DNA of 64,000 bases from Rhizoctonia solani (lineage: Eukaryota; Basidiomycota; Agaricomycetes; Cantharellales; Ceratobasidiaceae), in assembly GCF_016906535.1 (NCBI RefSeq), contig NC_057381.1:1240001-1304000 (forward strand), given 5' to 3'. Positions within the stretch are counted from its first letter, which is position 1. The number at the start of each line of letters is the position of its first letter. The translations under genes and the position numbers were made by a program. Below the pieces are notes generated by a model. That model saw only the letters and a list, made by a program, of their open reading frames with translations, made no database searches and was not told the origin of the DNA. Below, in pieces: positions 27,206-39,491 of the stretch.

Positions 27206-30200
27206 ATGGCGTCGACGATTGTGAATCCGTTGGTAGAGGCGGAGCCCTTTGAAGAGGCGAGTGGGGGAGATGGTCATCTAGAGCCATGGTATTAATTAAG
27301 TGTATGTATGTACAGGCATCCGAAGGCCCTCGTTCGCCGGTGTCTGAAAAGGAGATGGAGTTGTACTATGTAGAGCAAGAGCGGGTGGATATGCAGCGAC
27401 GGCTGTCGAAGCGACAGAGCCGGGGAAAGAGCTGGCGACATAGTTTTATGCGGACGGATGGGGAGAAAAAGAAGAAGAGGAGTGAGTGAACATGTGTGTT
27501 GCATGCTGTAGTGCTAATGGGGATGAGTAGCGAGCCAAGGAGAGAGCGGTAAGTTTTGAGTTGTCAGCGGATTGGGATTGGATAGTTGACCGGAGGAAGA
27601 AGATCACGACCACGACCGATCGCCCTCGCCCGGCGCTGTCCCTAGCGATAGGCCTGACCCCTCGCCCGCCCCCGCCTTAGCGCCACCGGCGAATCCGCAG
27701 CCCCGCAAGGCGCAGAGCGGACGACGACCGGATTCGATGACCGTACGCGACCAGAGCCGGGTTCCATGGCACCTAAGACGCTACGAGATATACCAGCCTC
27801 CGTCCTTTGTCGCACGTGCCCCGCCCCGATACTACAACCTCCACCTGCTCTCTGCCAGCGCCCGAGAACGCCTCCAACGTGAGCTTGCCCAATCATATGC
27901 GACCCAGCGCTTGCCCTCGCTCGTCTCCTCTGGCTCCGTTTTTTCCGGCGTCGGCTCTGGCCATGTCGGTGGCAGTGTGCGCTCGTCCCTCTCTGTCCGT
28001 CGCCCGAGTGTGCTGGCCATGTCGCCCCAGTTTGGTGGCTCTGCAGGCATGGCTGGCCTCGAGACCATCACGGCCTCTCCTGCCTCCACTGCCGGTCCCC
28101 TCAACAGCCCCTCGCTCGACCCCATGAGTGCTCTCAACGCTGGTCCCGCCGCTTCCCATCGCCTCTCGACTTGGCTCAAGCGACCCCCTGCCAGTCCCCA
28201 TACGTCCATGCAGCCACTCCCCGCCGACGCAACAGATCTCATGGACGGCACAGACCCCTTTGGCGGTGCCTGGCACCATTCCAGTCCCTACGACGCCGGA
28301 GAAATGGTCGTCGGTCGCCCCTTTGGACGAACAAGAGAGTCCACTATGGAGGCAAGTATATATTCATTTTATTCATTATTACATTCAGCTTAATTTTTTT
28401 TTTCATAGGGTGGATCCCCCCATACCCGCTCCTTGGCTGGCCCCTCGAGCGCACCCCGCAAAGGCCCCTCCCCGCTATCGCAGTCCACTTCCGCCATCAA
28501 CCTCGCAGATCCCGAACCACCGCTACCCGAACCCCCTGGCTCCCCCGATCTCTTGAGCGGCCATCGTGCCAAACGAAAATTAAGCAAGCGGCGTTCGACC
28601 TCGGCTAGTCGAGGCGGTCTTACTTCCCTCTTTACCCGAAAATCCAGCGTCGACGAGGACAATCCCGACCCTGCTGGACGTACAAGCGGACTACGTGGGA
28701 GGTCCAGACCCCCGCTCTCCCCCTCCAGTCAGTCCCTTGCCCAAACACAGGGAATTGCCTTTCCCACCGATGCAACACCAACCACAACCGAAAAACGCAC
28801 TCGTCGCAAGCTCAGCAAACGTGGTCGCTCTACATCCCAGTCCAGCGCTGCGAGTCTTGATTCATCTCGGAGCATCGAAACCCCGATCCATTCCCAATTC
28901 GCACGAGAGCTCCCTCGACGGCCCGGCCGCGACATCGAAATTGTCGAACTTCCGTCTGCCAAGTTTCCTGCTCAGATTCCCCAGACCAAGTCTCCCACTG
29001 CGTCACAGCGTAGACCCTCGTCGTCGCAGAGACCCCCCTCGGCCTCGTTTCAGCATCATCGTCCGCCATCGTCCCAGCACCATTCCGCACCGGACCCTCC
29101 CATGTCTCCCATGTCTCCTCTTCGAGGACCTGCTCCGCCGTCGGTCACCACCAATAAACCCCACCGCGAGCGCAAAATAAGCGCGGCCTCGATCAACAGC
29201 TTTCTCTCTCGCATCACCTCGCGCGACAAGGACAAGGACAAGGATAAAGACAAGGACCCCCCGCGCTCTGCGTCCGTGCAAGACACCCGCAAAGTCCCCC
29301 CTCACAAGCTCCTCAACCACGTCGGAAAGGACCACAAGTCTGGGAATGTGTTTACTCGCTTCGCACGCAAGTTGAGTCTCATCCGACGACGCTCGGTCGA
29401 CGTCATGGCCCACCCCGAAAACAACTCGTCCAGACCGTCGTTTACGGTCGAGCGCAAGCCCGTCACGGTCCAGCCGGGTCTACAGAGACGAGCGACCATG
29501 GACACGACGCACTCTATATACCGCGGGCCTCTTGGCGACTCGCACCCGGCTGCGCAATCGAGCACGAACCTTGCGTACGCACATGCACACACTCGCTCGC
29601 CCTCGTCGCACCAGGAGCTCTTTTCGCCGCTCGATCCCCAGCTCCGGTCGTCCCAGCTGATCAAGACGCAGCTTTCCCCTCCGCCCCGGATTCCGCCCGA
29701 GATTGTCCCCGCGGGGGATGCGAGGGACCGAACGTCGTGGCAATCGTTGCACCGAAAAGTCTCTACCGATCCTCATCCCTATCCGCATTCTCACCCGTAC
29801 TCGCATCCACACTCGTATTCACATTCACATTCGCACTTGCATCCGCATCCGCACCCGCCCCATATATCGACCGACGACCTGTTGCCCCCACCCGCGCTCG
29901 CCGACCCGGACAACAAACACCCCGACTCGCCGCACTCGATTCCGAAATGGGGCATCGCGACGCCCAAGCCTCATGATGGCCCGCTCTTGCTGGGTAACGG
30001 CAGCGCCGAGGAGGAAGAGGAGCCCTCGCCGATTGGTGTTTTGGCCGTGGTTAATCCTGATTTGGGCAGCGATGGAGAGGAGGATGGGGTTGGTAAGGAG
30101 GTTGCTGTGTATGCTGGTGGTGGTAAAGCAGGAAGCAGGGGAAGTGGAGGCGCGGTGGTGTTGGGGAGGAGAGAGTCTGGGTATGGTGCTGGGAGAGGCG

Positions 30201-33200
30201 GCAAGAGGGAGTCTGGGTACGGAAATGAAGTGGCTATCTATGGGCAGGAGAAGGAGGTTGCTATCTACGAAAAGGATCCTCCGGTGGATAACCTTCAAAT
30301 CCTTAGAGCCCAATTAGAGGCTGTCACCGCGACAACGAGTCCCGAAGCCAAGCGAAACAAGGAGTTGCCCGCCAGTCCTGAAAATCGACGCAATCGCGAG
30401 TTGGCTACTAGTCCCGAAGGCCGGAGGATGTTGCCCGATTCCGCAACTGGAATTGGGCCTGGGTCCGGGGCGAGAGGAAGGGAAGGAACGAAACCGCTGG
30501 TCGTCCGAAAGAATGCTTCCCATTCGAGGTCGACGTCGCCCGACTCGTCTGGGTGGGAGTCGCCTGTGAAGCGAGGTGATCGAGAGTCTTTGTTGAAGAG
30601 GGCCGGCCGGGAGTCGCCTGTCAAGCGCAACGGCCGGGAGTCACCCGTCAAGCGCAACGGTCGGGAGTCGCCTGTTAAACGGAATGGGAGGGATAAGAGG
30701 GATGGGTCGCCCGTTAGGCCTGTTCGGCGGTCTGAGCCCTTGAAGGATCATAGTGCGGTGAGTTCGGGCGGTTTTTGTTTTTGTTTTTTTGCTTTGGGAC
30801 CTGTTCCGGGCGAGGTTGGGTCGGGCCGTTTGCCGTGTTGGGCGTATCCTGGTTGCTTATGTGTTACATGTACTGACTCGGATGGTCCAGCTCAACGGAG
30901 CGGACGTGCACCAATCTCATGGTTTCAGACCGGTCGGGATGTCGGCCGCAATCGGGTCTACGACCTCGGTGGATGCGATTCAGGGAGACGATGATGCAGG
31001 GTCTGGTGCCAAGGTGGGTAAACTTGTCTTTATGGCACTCTCTCAATGCATGAGGTTACTTTGTGAATCTCAATCATCAAGTCTTTTTTTCGAATTTTAA
31101 TCACGATTCATCTCTCGCATCTCAACTGAACTGATACTATCAAAACACAACAGGATCCGACCGCACGCCAAAGAATCCTACGTTCCCGCGCGAGCACAGA
31201 CAGTCTAGCTAAAATCCACCCTGTTGCGGTTAAACCTTCACTCCCAAAGATCCGTGCGCGCGTGGTATCGAACCCCCAGCCCATCGAGATTTCCAAGGAG
31301 AGTTCGCCGGTCAAGGAGGATCCGCCCGCTGTTGCTCCCGCTCCTACTCCAGAACGAACCAAGTCTTCGAAAACTCGGCCTCGCAGCGGACATACGGGTC
31401 CCGAGTCGCGACATTCGATTTACGGTACAGCGACGTCCGAGTCGAGCGAGGTTCCTTCAAGCCCTGCTGGCCCGCGCAAACGCATCTCGACGGCCGACCC
31501 GACGCCGGCGCCGATTTCGATCCCGTCCCGCCATGCTCATTCCAGGTCGCTCGAGGGTGCTGGGTCCAAGCTCGCAGATCCCAAGCCCACCTCGACGCCG
31601 TACATGACTCCTATCACGGACCACGCGCCCCTCCACCCGTTCTCCGAAAAACCCGTCGAATACCAGGGTATTATTCCTCCCCCTCCGCCCATCAGCGTCA
31701 TGCGCTTCGAAACCACGTCCCCTCCACCCGGAAAGTTCGTCGACGGCCCGTCTAAGATGGTTTTCCCCGACTCCAAGGGCGCGTGGTTGGACTCTCCGCC
31801 GCCCATGTCCCCTCCCCCGAAAGCGCCGTACATGAACGACGAGTTTAGCGTGTCGAAGGAAAAATTGGCGGCGCAGGGCGAGTTCAAGAAGCTTCACAAG
31901 CGCGAGTCGACGGCTGAGAGCGAGCGGGATCGGAGGCGCGCGAGGGACGAAGCCAAGGAGGAGAGAGCGAGGCAGCGCGCCGAGTGGGAGCGTGCCGAGT
32001 GGGAACGTAATGAAAAGGAACGGCTGGAGCGTGTGGAGCGCGATCGGCAGGAACGTGAGCGGGCGCGGACGGAACGGGCGGAAAGGCTCGAACGCGAGAG
32101 GAGAGAGCAGGAGCGGCTCGAGCGTGAACTTTTGGAGCGTCAGCGACTCGAGAGGGAACGCGAGCAAGAACGCTTGGAACGCGAGCGGCTTGAGCGCGAA
32201 CAAGCCGAGAGGGAGCGAGACAAGGAGCGAGAACGTGCCGAGCGGGAGCGTGTACGTATGCTGCAGCGTCAAAAGGAAGAGCAGGAACGTGCGGAACGTA
32301 TTGCTCGCGAACGAGACCGTGAACTAGTTGAAAAGGAGCGTCAGGAGCGTGAGCGCCTGGAACTCGAACGCGAGCGGATCGAACGCGAGCGGGTTGGAGC
32401 GATGCGCCTGGAATGGGAACGACTCGAGCGCGAGCGGCTGATGGAAGAGGAAATGCGTAGACGGGAGCCGCCTCCGCTCGTAAACACCAACAGTAGCCGC
32501 CGTAATCGCCACGAAGCCGATGGAGAACGCGAGGTCGTCATCGTCGCAAAAGAGACCCGCAAGTCCAAGCGTCGCAATCCTGACGACTCGCGCTCGACAT
32601 CCCCTACTTCTACCGCCCCGCCTGCCCCGCCCAAAGAGAACCAGCCGGCCCGCCGACAGCGTTCCCAAACTGATGCGTATGTGCCCCCGATCGCAAGTGC
32701 ACTCGCGCAGCCTGTCCAGCAGTCATTCGAGGTTATCGCCGGCGTGCCCGTTTTGCCTCAAGGGACCCACGTTGAGGTCGCGCAGCCGTTCCAGCCCCGT
32801 CCCACGTCGGTCAACACCATCGAGGCACCCTCGCTCAAAGCTCGTGACGCTTGGGAGCGCGATAGGCTTGACAAGGGGCAAAGTGTCTTAGTGCCTGGTG
32901 GCCAACGCGCTGTGATCCCGGACGTTGGCTCGCCTCGACCCACACCCGATCCTCGTCAACGACAGGCTTCGGCCAACAAGGGCCGAACACAAACTCCACT
33001 GGTGTCGCACTCTGAGCCCATTGTTCCTGCACCCCCTACCGAGTACGGTCCTTCGCATTCATCCTATTCGATACCCACATTTCCTACCTCACGTTCTCAT
33101 AATCCTTTACCCAAGCCCCCTGCTATCGACGGACCTTTCCCCCTTCACCGTCCTCCCGCGGTATACTCCAATCCGCACGGCTCGCGTCCGTCTCAAAGCC

Positions 33201-33310
33201 GGGCTTCAAGCTCTCGCAACCCTCTCCCAGAACCCCCCCGTGTATCACCCTACCCTCTCCATCACAATGTTTCCCCTCCTCGTGGCATCCCGCCTGGCGC
33301 GGTACGGTAG
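27206..33310 (+). CDS. Large disordered protein with ER-rich single-helix segment
   Basis: Function unknown. Well-supported exons: about 27596-28351, 28409-30757, 30891-31013 and 31154-33310 (stop TAG), joined in frame. The 5' end is less certain: candidate coding pieces MASTIVNPLVEAEPFEEAS (from 27206) and ASEGPRSPVSEKEMELYYVEQ (27312-27480) probably belong to it. The protein has about 1,800 residues and is Ser/Pro/Arg-rich. It contains AKRKLSKRRSTSASR and TRRKLSKRGRSTS basic patches, a DKDKDKDKDK run, a His-Pro-Ser-Tyr repeat (29770-29860), tandem RESPVKRNG units (30600-30690), and a roughly 180-residue stretch of alternating Glu and Arg (31910-32470) that predicts a stable charged single helix or coiled coil. 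C-terminal parts are Pro-rich with possible SH3-binding sites (PPPPPISV, LPKPPAI). No enzymatic domain is seen. Confidence 0.75.
28352..28408 (+). other. GC-AG intron in the large disordered-protein gene
   Basis: The exon ends ATGGAG, followed by GCAAGT and ending TTTCATAG. Removing these 57 bases joins two long open frames in phase 0. The strong AG/GCAAGT consensus is typical of functional GC-AG introns; no GT donor in the area gives the same join. Confidence 0.7.
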
Positions 33311-34890
33311 ACACTCTCTTTCGACGAGCCAGGAAGATGGGAGACTATGATATTATGAATGTGTCTTTTACATGACTTGTGATTGTTTGTTATACGACGT
33401 TGTTCTTATGTTGGAATTGCTATCTGTTTTATACCCTTCGACTCCTTCCGCCTATTCCCAGTTCACCTCTCCTACCGTCGCCGCCACCACCTATTTTGTT
33501 CTTTTGTTGATCTATACGTGTTGATTTATGGACTGAACTTATTTGGACGATGTACAACAGAACTGAAACACCTCTACTCGCGATGTTTACTATGTTAACA
33601 CTTTGGGCTAGTACGGGGCTTTTGTACACGGGGTTTTTTCTATGCACCTATATAGTTGTTCCTCTTATTGGCGAGTACAATTGTGTGACAGCCAAAAATG
33701 AAAGCAAGGTACATGCGTCTATCTGTACATCGTTCACATAGGACAATGGAGAAGCCCGATAATCAACCCAACCCTAAAGATTAGAGATAGCCTTGGTCCA
33801 CCATGTGTTGAGCGCGGGAGATTTTCTGGTTGATCACTCAACACGCGACTTCAGCGAGGTTAGCTTGAACCTACCAAAAATGCTACATTGAGTACACATC
33901 TTGTCCCCATATTTGATATGCCTTGTTTTCTGGCTTGAACCTTTGTAAGGTTTTACTTATCGTTCACTTGTAAATACGAACGTCGATGGCGACTGTGTCG
34001 CCGAGACAATGACAATCCGTAAAACACTCGATTGTTGTGGTTCGAAAGTAAAGACAGGTATAAGAGAATTCCCCCCGGAACCTTGTAAGGTCAACAGGGC
34101 TCGTACATGAGTAAACGGAGCAAACTAAATGAGTATATAGTTAAAAACCAGACACAAACAAGAGGGAGAGAGGGGGAGGGTCGAAATGGTCGATCGAGTA
34201 GGCGTGGCCAGCTCGAAGGGAATCGCATAAAATAGAATTAATGTACGAATAACGCACATCCCTTACATTACGTCAACTTTGCATTTCCCCACCACCTAGC
34301 TTACGTCGAGCTCTTCACACCTTTTGGAAAAGAGAACAAAGTGCACGGTATGCACGCAACTTCACACGCCTTATTTCAGGGAAAGCGCCGGACAATCCTT
34401 GTTCCAATTACCGATGTTGCCTCTGCATGTCACCTTGCCCCATGATTCTACCACTTGCCCGAAGAAACTGTTCTCAACAGCAAGTGGGATCTACCAGCGA
34501 TAGGGAAAAAGTTCTATTTGAATCATCACCATTCTCAGAGTATGTGGCAGTGCATTGAGTATTGGCGGCATTTGAGAGTAGTGGAGTAACCCGGAGTCTT
34601 CACGCTCGTGTAATCTTTTATTTTCGTAACCTCAAGCAGCCCTCTTTATCCCAATACATGATACTCGTATATCCAACGCATACGGGAATCGCTTTAGGCG
34701 TAATTACCATATTGGTCACCTATACTACCATTTATGAGGCTCGTAATATCGGCGCTGATTTAAATGCACTAAATAACGAACGATCCTCCAACAAAGATTA
34801 TTAGCTACAGATGTGGCGCATTCTTGAGCGCTTATCAGTGCTCCCCACTCAGCCGTGATCTAATCAGTGGTGATTAGATGTCACAATCTT
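33311..34890. other. Intergenic region, no gene recognised
   Basis: About 1.6 kb. An 80-codon ORF at 34562-34804 has one hydrophobic stretch (GIALGVITILVTYTTIY), but no family or splice context supports it. Otherwise AT-rich, without recognised features. Confidence 0.4.
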
Positions 34891-34899
34891 ATTAGATTT

Positions 34900-35380
34900 C
34901 TACTTTTTGCCGACGTAAGGCATTTATGCCTCCAACAAACGATGCCAATGAGGGGGCGCTGGGTATATGGCATGTTTGGATCAGGCGATTCCCAAGCCTT
35001 ACACCGCACGAGTTCAATGCAATAATTATGAATCGAGCCAACCCCCCCCCCAAGACTACATTGAGAAGAACTTTACATTGAAGCAACCCAGGTGAACCCG
35101 GGCAGAGGCACGACGCATTGACTCATTAAAACTTGGAGCAAACCGGAAAGCGGCGATCGTAGCTGTCCAATTCAAACAAGTCGCTAAAAACGAAGGTGCG
35201 CGATTGAAACGAGTAGAGCGGCAGAATAAGCGCGAGGAGCATGTAGCGGGAATCAAATTAGTTCTTGACCCCGCAGCGATCCAAAAGATGATTGGCAAGG
35301 AACTCGATGATCAACTGAAAGTATACAAGAAAAGCGTTGTACTCCACGAAAGCACCGAGAGCGCTTCCAAGGTCTGACTT
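34900..35380 (+). pseudogene. Degenerate coding-like fragment of unknown family
   Basis: Three plus frames in turn give coding-like peptides: GIWHVWIRRFPSLTPHEFNA (about 34960-35030), then after shifts RAEARRIDSLKLGANRKAA ... VAVQFKQVAKNEGARLKRVE and MIGKELDDQLKVYKKSVVLH, ending at a stop near 35378. The charged composition and the D-D-Q-L-x-V-Y-x-K motif resemble the C-terminal tails of some fungal transposase-like proteins, but I cannot name a family. Frame changes and stops suggest a decayed gene. Confidence 0.3.
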
Positions 35381-35403
35381 ACGAACAAGTCCCTTCATAG
35401 TTA

Positions 35404-36735
35404 GTGTATTTATTTTGCTGTATTTCACATGTTTTGCGTATCGTATCAGACTGGATTTACATGACGCAATGTGTACAAACTTCGTCCGTAGCGCATAGAC
35501 CGTCGGGCTACCGTTCTCGCAAAAATCGCTTATATAAGCGACACTCAGAGCACATGACGTTGCTGAGTCCCAATCATAAGGAACTGAGCGGGGGAGCCCC
35601 CTCGCGAACCTCCCAGGCCGAACTTGCTGCACTCAGCGTTCGGATTGGAATAGCCTTCGAGTTTATGAACCCTGCTGCTCGCGAAACCGAGTCGCAGCAA
35701 GTTGAGCGCCACATGCGTATCGTGTATGCTATCCCTGAGCATCGGGAATACATGCGAACTGGAACATCATCAGAGCCCGTGCTGGCTGAGGCGGCTTCAA
35801 ATTATCTTCATGATGTCTCTGGGGATGGTGGAATAGCTGTTCTAGCCCCCCGAATCCTGGCAGACAACTGTCAAAAGGGGTTTCTTGCAAGAGGCGAGCG
35901 AGGAGAGCTTTGCGGCCGACTTCTGGTGACAATTGCACACGATATTGCTTTGACAAGAGCCCCTTATACAATCGGCCTACCGTTGGAGGATCTTGAACCA
36001 ATATTTCATCGAGCTGTGCCTGTTCTGGCCTTTCTCCGTTCACTGTTTGCGAGCGAACATCACGAAGCTATCCTGAAGGCAACCCCAGTGTCCGACGAAG
36101 AGGAAGGAAAATCTTTAGAGGTCGTGTTTAAGGATGCTTTTATTTCTTTCTCTCATTTCGCTCTTGCCGAGGACTCCGATATGCTGTCGTCTAAAGCGCT
36201 TAGGACAGCCCTGTTCCGCGGGATGGCGATGCAAGCTAAGGACAACCAGCCCTCAATCGATGCGGTAATTCCGATACATATGGGGTCTATTGATCAAGCA
36301 ATCACGACGGAGACCACTTCTGCAATCAACCTTCAGTTCAAGAACCGGAAAAACTCTCTCGACTGCTCTGTCGACCGCACAATCACAGATGCTGATACGG
36401 AGAAACCAGTGATATCAATTGTGTTTGAGTTCGGAGAGACGAATGACGCGCTTCCACGCATACAAGTTCGCCACGAACATCATCGCAGAACCCGAAGCAA
36501 TAGAACTCACCCTGACGACAAACACTACTCGTTTGTTACTCGCGGCTTTGGTCCAAAAACTTACGAGTCGATTCCTGCCGAAGCCACGCGATACTACCGG
36601 GCCATATTGGCTACCCGTGGTCTGAAGGATGATTTCCCTCGAGCCAAGAGCGCGTGTTCGTGGAGGCTCCTTAGGGAACTGAAGCCCACTTTCGACGGCA
36701 CAGACTGTTGCGCTAAATGGGACAGCTGGGCCTGA
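35404..36735 (+). CDS. Orphan PD-(D/E)XK nuclease-like C-terminal domain protein
   Basis: 443-codon open frame. The homologous-looking part begins around KELSGGAPSRTSQAELAALS (35580), so the first 50 residues may be spurious or belong to an upstream exon; an internal Met at 35554 is an alternative start. Segments ERHMRIVYAIPEHREYMRTG, EPVLAEAASNYL, RGERGELCGRLLVTIAHDIA, DAFISFSHFAL, LFRGMAMQAKDNQPSIDAVIP and TSAINLQFKNRK match, in my recollection, the C-terminal region of long basidiomycete proteins with an N-terminal P-loop NTPase. The spacing D (in SIDAVIP) to Q-x-K (LQFKNR) fits a restriction-endonuclease-like core. No N-terminal NTPase is visible upstream, so this is either a detached domain or a truncated gene. 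Function in Rhizoctonia-type fungi is unknown. Confidence 0.5.
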   Translation: MYLFCCISHVLRIVSDWIYMTQCVQTSSVAHRPSGYRSRKNRLYKRHSEHMTLLSPNHKELSGGAPSRTSQAELAALSVRIGIAFEFMNPAARETESQQVERHMRIVYAIPEHREYMRTGTSSEPVLAEAASNYLHDVSGDGGIAVLAPRILADNCQKGFLARGERGELCGRLLVTIAHDIALTRAPYTIGLPLEDLEPIFHRAVPVLAFLRSLFASEHHEAILKATPVSDEEEGKSLEVVFKDAFISFSHFALAEDSDMLSSKALRTALFRGMAMQAKDNQPSIDAVIPIHMGSIDQAITTETTSAINLQFKNRKNSLDCSVDRTITDADTEKPVISIVFEFGETNDALPRIQVRHEHHRRTRSNRTHPDDKHYSFVTRGFGPKTYESIPAEATRYYRAILATRGLKDDFPRAKSACSWRLLRELKPTFDGTDCCAKWDSWA

Positions 36736-36738
36736 CCA

Positions 36739-37449
36739 GTCGTATTGGAATGTAAATTTGTATTTGAGCAATGTTTTATATGAGTTAAAGGTAACGGTTG
36801 TGTCTAAGCGAGAAAATGGAGTAAGATGCGCTGCGGTATCGAAATGAACGAGGGTAGGTGGGTCTCACATCTGGAAAAAAAATCACCCCCACGACCGGCG
36901 CTTAGTTTCTGGGGCCCCCGTACTCCGGACTCTTATATTTTGTGGAGGGGGCCAACTTTTATTTGTGATGAATAGATATCCGCCCTCATGCCCCAGGCTC
37001 TGGTTCACTCATCTTAATAATTGTTCTCTCCTTTCATTCGGGTGGCCCTCTGCCATTGATGGCGTGCTGGTCTGTCAAGAAGGCGTGTAGACGCTCCGAG
37101 TATAAACTACCGCGCACTTTGATTATTGCGATTGGTAATACTTATGATTCATGATCATGTACCGCGGAGAATATCTCGGGCGACACTGCCATCAAGGAAT
37201 GGTACACTCGAGTCAGAAAACCTCCACCTGCAGGGCCGCGCTGAATCATGGGGCTTGCTTATTCAAGATGAACTAACCTCCACTTTTTGACCCTGGATAC
37301 CCCACCACAAGGCTTGGCCTTGACCACATACATACCGTCTCTGGGATAATGCTCTATTTAAGCTAGCGCTCTGAATAATACTTAGGTATCCTCCGCGCCT
37401 TCGGCCATGTTGGGCCTCTGGGACAGGAAAGCTAGTCATCAATCAAATT
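36739..37449. other. Intergenic region upstream of the MFS gene
   Basis: About 700 bp. No gene recognised. CTATTTAAGC near 37350 may act as a TATA-like element about 100 bp before the ATG. Confidence 0.35.
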
Positions 37450-39491
37450 ATGGATAAGCAAGAGAACCAAGTATCTCCCGCGATAGTGGCCTATAAATCT
37501 GAGCGACGCCAAGCCTGGGTCGATATTGTACCTCAAATATCCAGCAATCGTCACAAGCTAGAAATGGAGGCCCTTACCACCAACCTACCCACCGTCCCGA
37601 CAGCCATGACTTCTGGATCACCGGCTCCAACGATCGTCGAGAAGCCCGAGGTCGACGACTCAAAGACAATCGCTCCTGAGCCCTCATCGTTTGCCCAGCT
37701 TGGGTCTCTTCAAAAGAATATCTTGCTCGCGATCTTCTGCCTCGGACAATTCATGGACATCATGAACACCTCAGCGATGCTTCCCGCACTTCCCGCAACC
37801 TCTCAAACTGTCGGGTTAACTGAAAGTGATTCGGTTTGGCTATTTGCCGCGTATCAGGCTACGTTTGCCTCTTTCCTCCTCATTGTAAGTTTATTGTTTG
37901 GTAATTCAGGGCTGAATGCTTACTATGTATGCTGTATAGAGTGGCCGTATCTCTGACATTTATGGCCCTAAGCCGGCCTTCATACTTGGCTCTCTGTTCT
38001 TCGGGGGAACTTCATTAGGAGCGGGGTTCCTAAACAATCGCATTGCACTACTTGTTCTCCGTGCTCTTCAAGGAATCGGTGCCGCACATACCATTCCCTC
38101 CGCTCTCAGCATGATTGTGCAAATGATGCCTGAGCCAAAGGAGCAGCAGCGCGCTATCGGTTTGTTTGGAGCATCCGGAGCAGTAGCAAATGGTGAGTGG
38201 ACCGAACCTTGGCTGATAGCCAATGGGCTAAAATTCGCTCGTTCTATTTAGTATTAGGAACCATTATTGGGGCAATCTTGGTAGAATATGCATCGTGGCG
38301 ATGGATATTCTGGATTATTGCTATTATCTCGATTCCTGCTGCGGCTGCGTGTGTTTTCCTTATCCCGAGTTCACCACGCAATAACAAGGCAAAGGCCTCT
38401 CAGTTAGATGCACTTGGTGTCTTCATCCTCATCGGTAAGTGGTAATTCCAATTCCAATTGGCCTTGGCTAACATTCCCGAATTATTCAGCTGCGATTGTC
38501 CTATTCGTATATGCACTCACCACTGGCTCAGTCTCTGGATGGAGATCCGGTGGTGTGCTCGCTCCTTTCTTCGTGTCAATCGCCCTATTTTTAGCATTCT
38601 TCTTCTGGGAAGCTCGAGTTGACGAAGCCAACGCAGCACTGTAAGCACCTTAGAGCGCCTTAATGCAGTTGAGACTAATTCGCGGCTTAACAGTCCACCC
38701 AAGTTGTGGTTCTATCCAAATTTTGCTGTGTTATTCGGCACAGCTTTGATGCCTTTCTTCTGGTATATGCAAATGTACTTGACCTTTTCCCCATATTGGC
38801 AGGACTACCTGAATTGGTCGACTATTATTACCGGCGTCAAATTGTGAGCCATCGTCCAGCCATTAAAGCTCACCACCTGCTCACGTAATCCCTTCTACTG
38901 CCAGTTTGCCTCTAGGTGTCGTGGCTGGGCCTATCATGGTTAACGGGGGGCGCATCGCGGCTATTGGGCGGCCTAAGCTCTTGATCATGGGTGGATTGAT
39001 TCTTGCGTTCATTGCAACCATCATGCTTCCATTCTCGTCTCAACTCAACGACCGCTACTGGCCGCTCGTATTCCCTGCTTTCATAATTGGTAGTGCAGGA
39101 ACAGCAGTTGTATTTGTCCTTGCCAAGTAGGTAACCTCCTTCTTGGCGCATAGAGCTATTCTAATTTATGTCCATTAGTATATCGATCTTCCAAACTACA
39201 CCCCCAGCCTACGCGGGCACAGTCGGAGCTGTCTTCAATGCTGCTCTTCAGCTTGGCGGTGCAATTGGTTCCTCAGCGACAACATCCATTCAGACGTCCA
39301 TTGACGAAAAGGTCATCGAGGATGGGTCATTTGATGGGACTCATTTTCAGGGTCGTTCCGCTTCTCTTTGGTTCTTGCTGGCATGGGTTGGTCTCGTTGC
39401 AATAGGTGTTGCAGTGTTTTACAAGCAGGGCAGGCGCCCCGATGATGTAGAGGGTAAGCCAGAGGACGATCGTCCTATAGCAATCCACTAG
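37450..39491 (+). CDS. MFS drug:H+ antiporter, DHA2-like (14-TM type)
   Basis: Proton-driven exporter of the plasma membrane, substrate unknown. Seven exons: 37450-37884, 37940-38192, 38252-38434, 38490-38640, 38694-38843, 38905-39126, 39179-39491; all joins keep frame. A cytosolic N-terminus of about 80 residues precedes TM1 (NILLAIFCLGQFMDIMNTSAMLPALP, the D-x-x-N of DHA2 motif D1). Motif A is SGRISDIYGPKPAFILG after TM2. RALQGIGAAHTIPSALSMI follows, then the motif-C region GASGAVANVLGTIIGAILVEYASWRWIFWI. The C-terminal half has TM segments including MPFFWYMQMYLTFSPYWQDY and GTVGAVFNAALQLGGAIGSS, and a short acidic tail. About 560 residues, normal for the family. Likely a toxin or metabolite exporter, but no biosynthetic cluster is next to it. 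Confidence 0.9.

Noticed and set aside
31457..32668. Long minus-strand ORFs opposite the ER-rich region (Leu/Phe-rich)
   Set aside because: They are the antisense shadow of Glu/Arg codons; the plus-strand protein has coherent exons on both sides.
34562..34804. 80-codon ORF with one hydrophobic segment
   Set aside because: No recognisable family, no splice partners, composition like the surrounding intergenic DNA.
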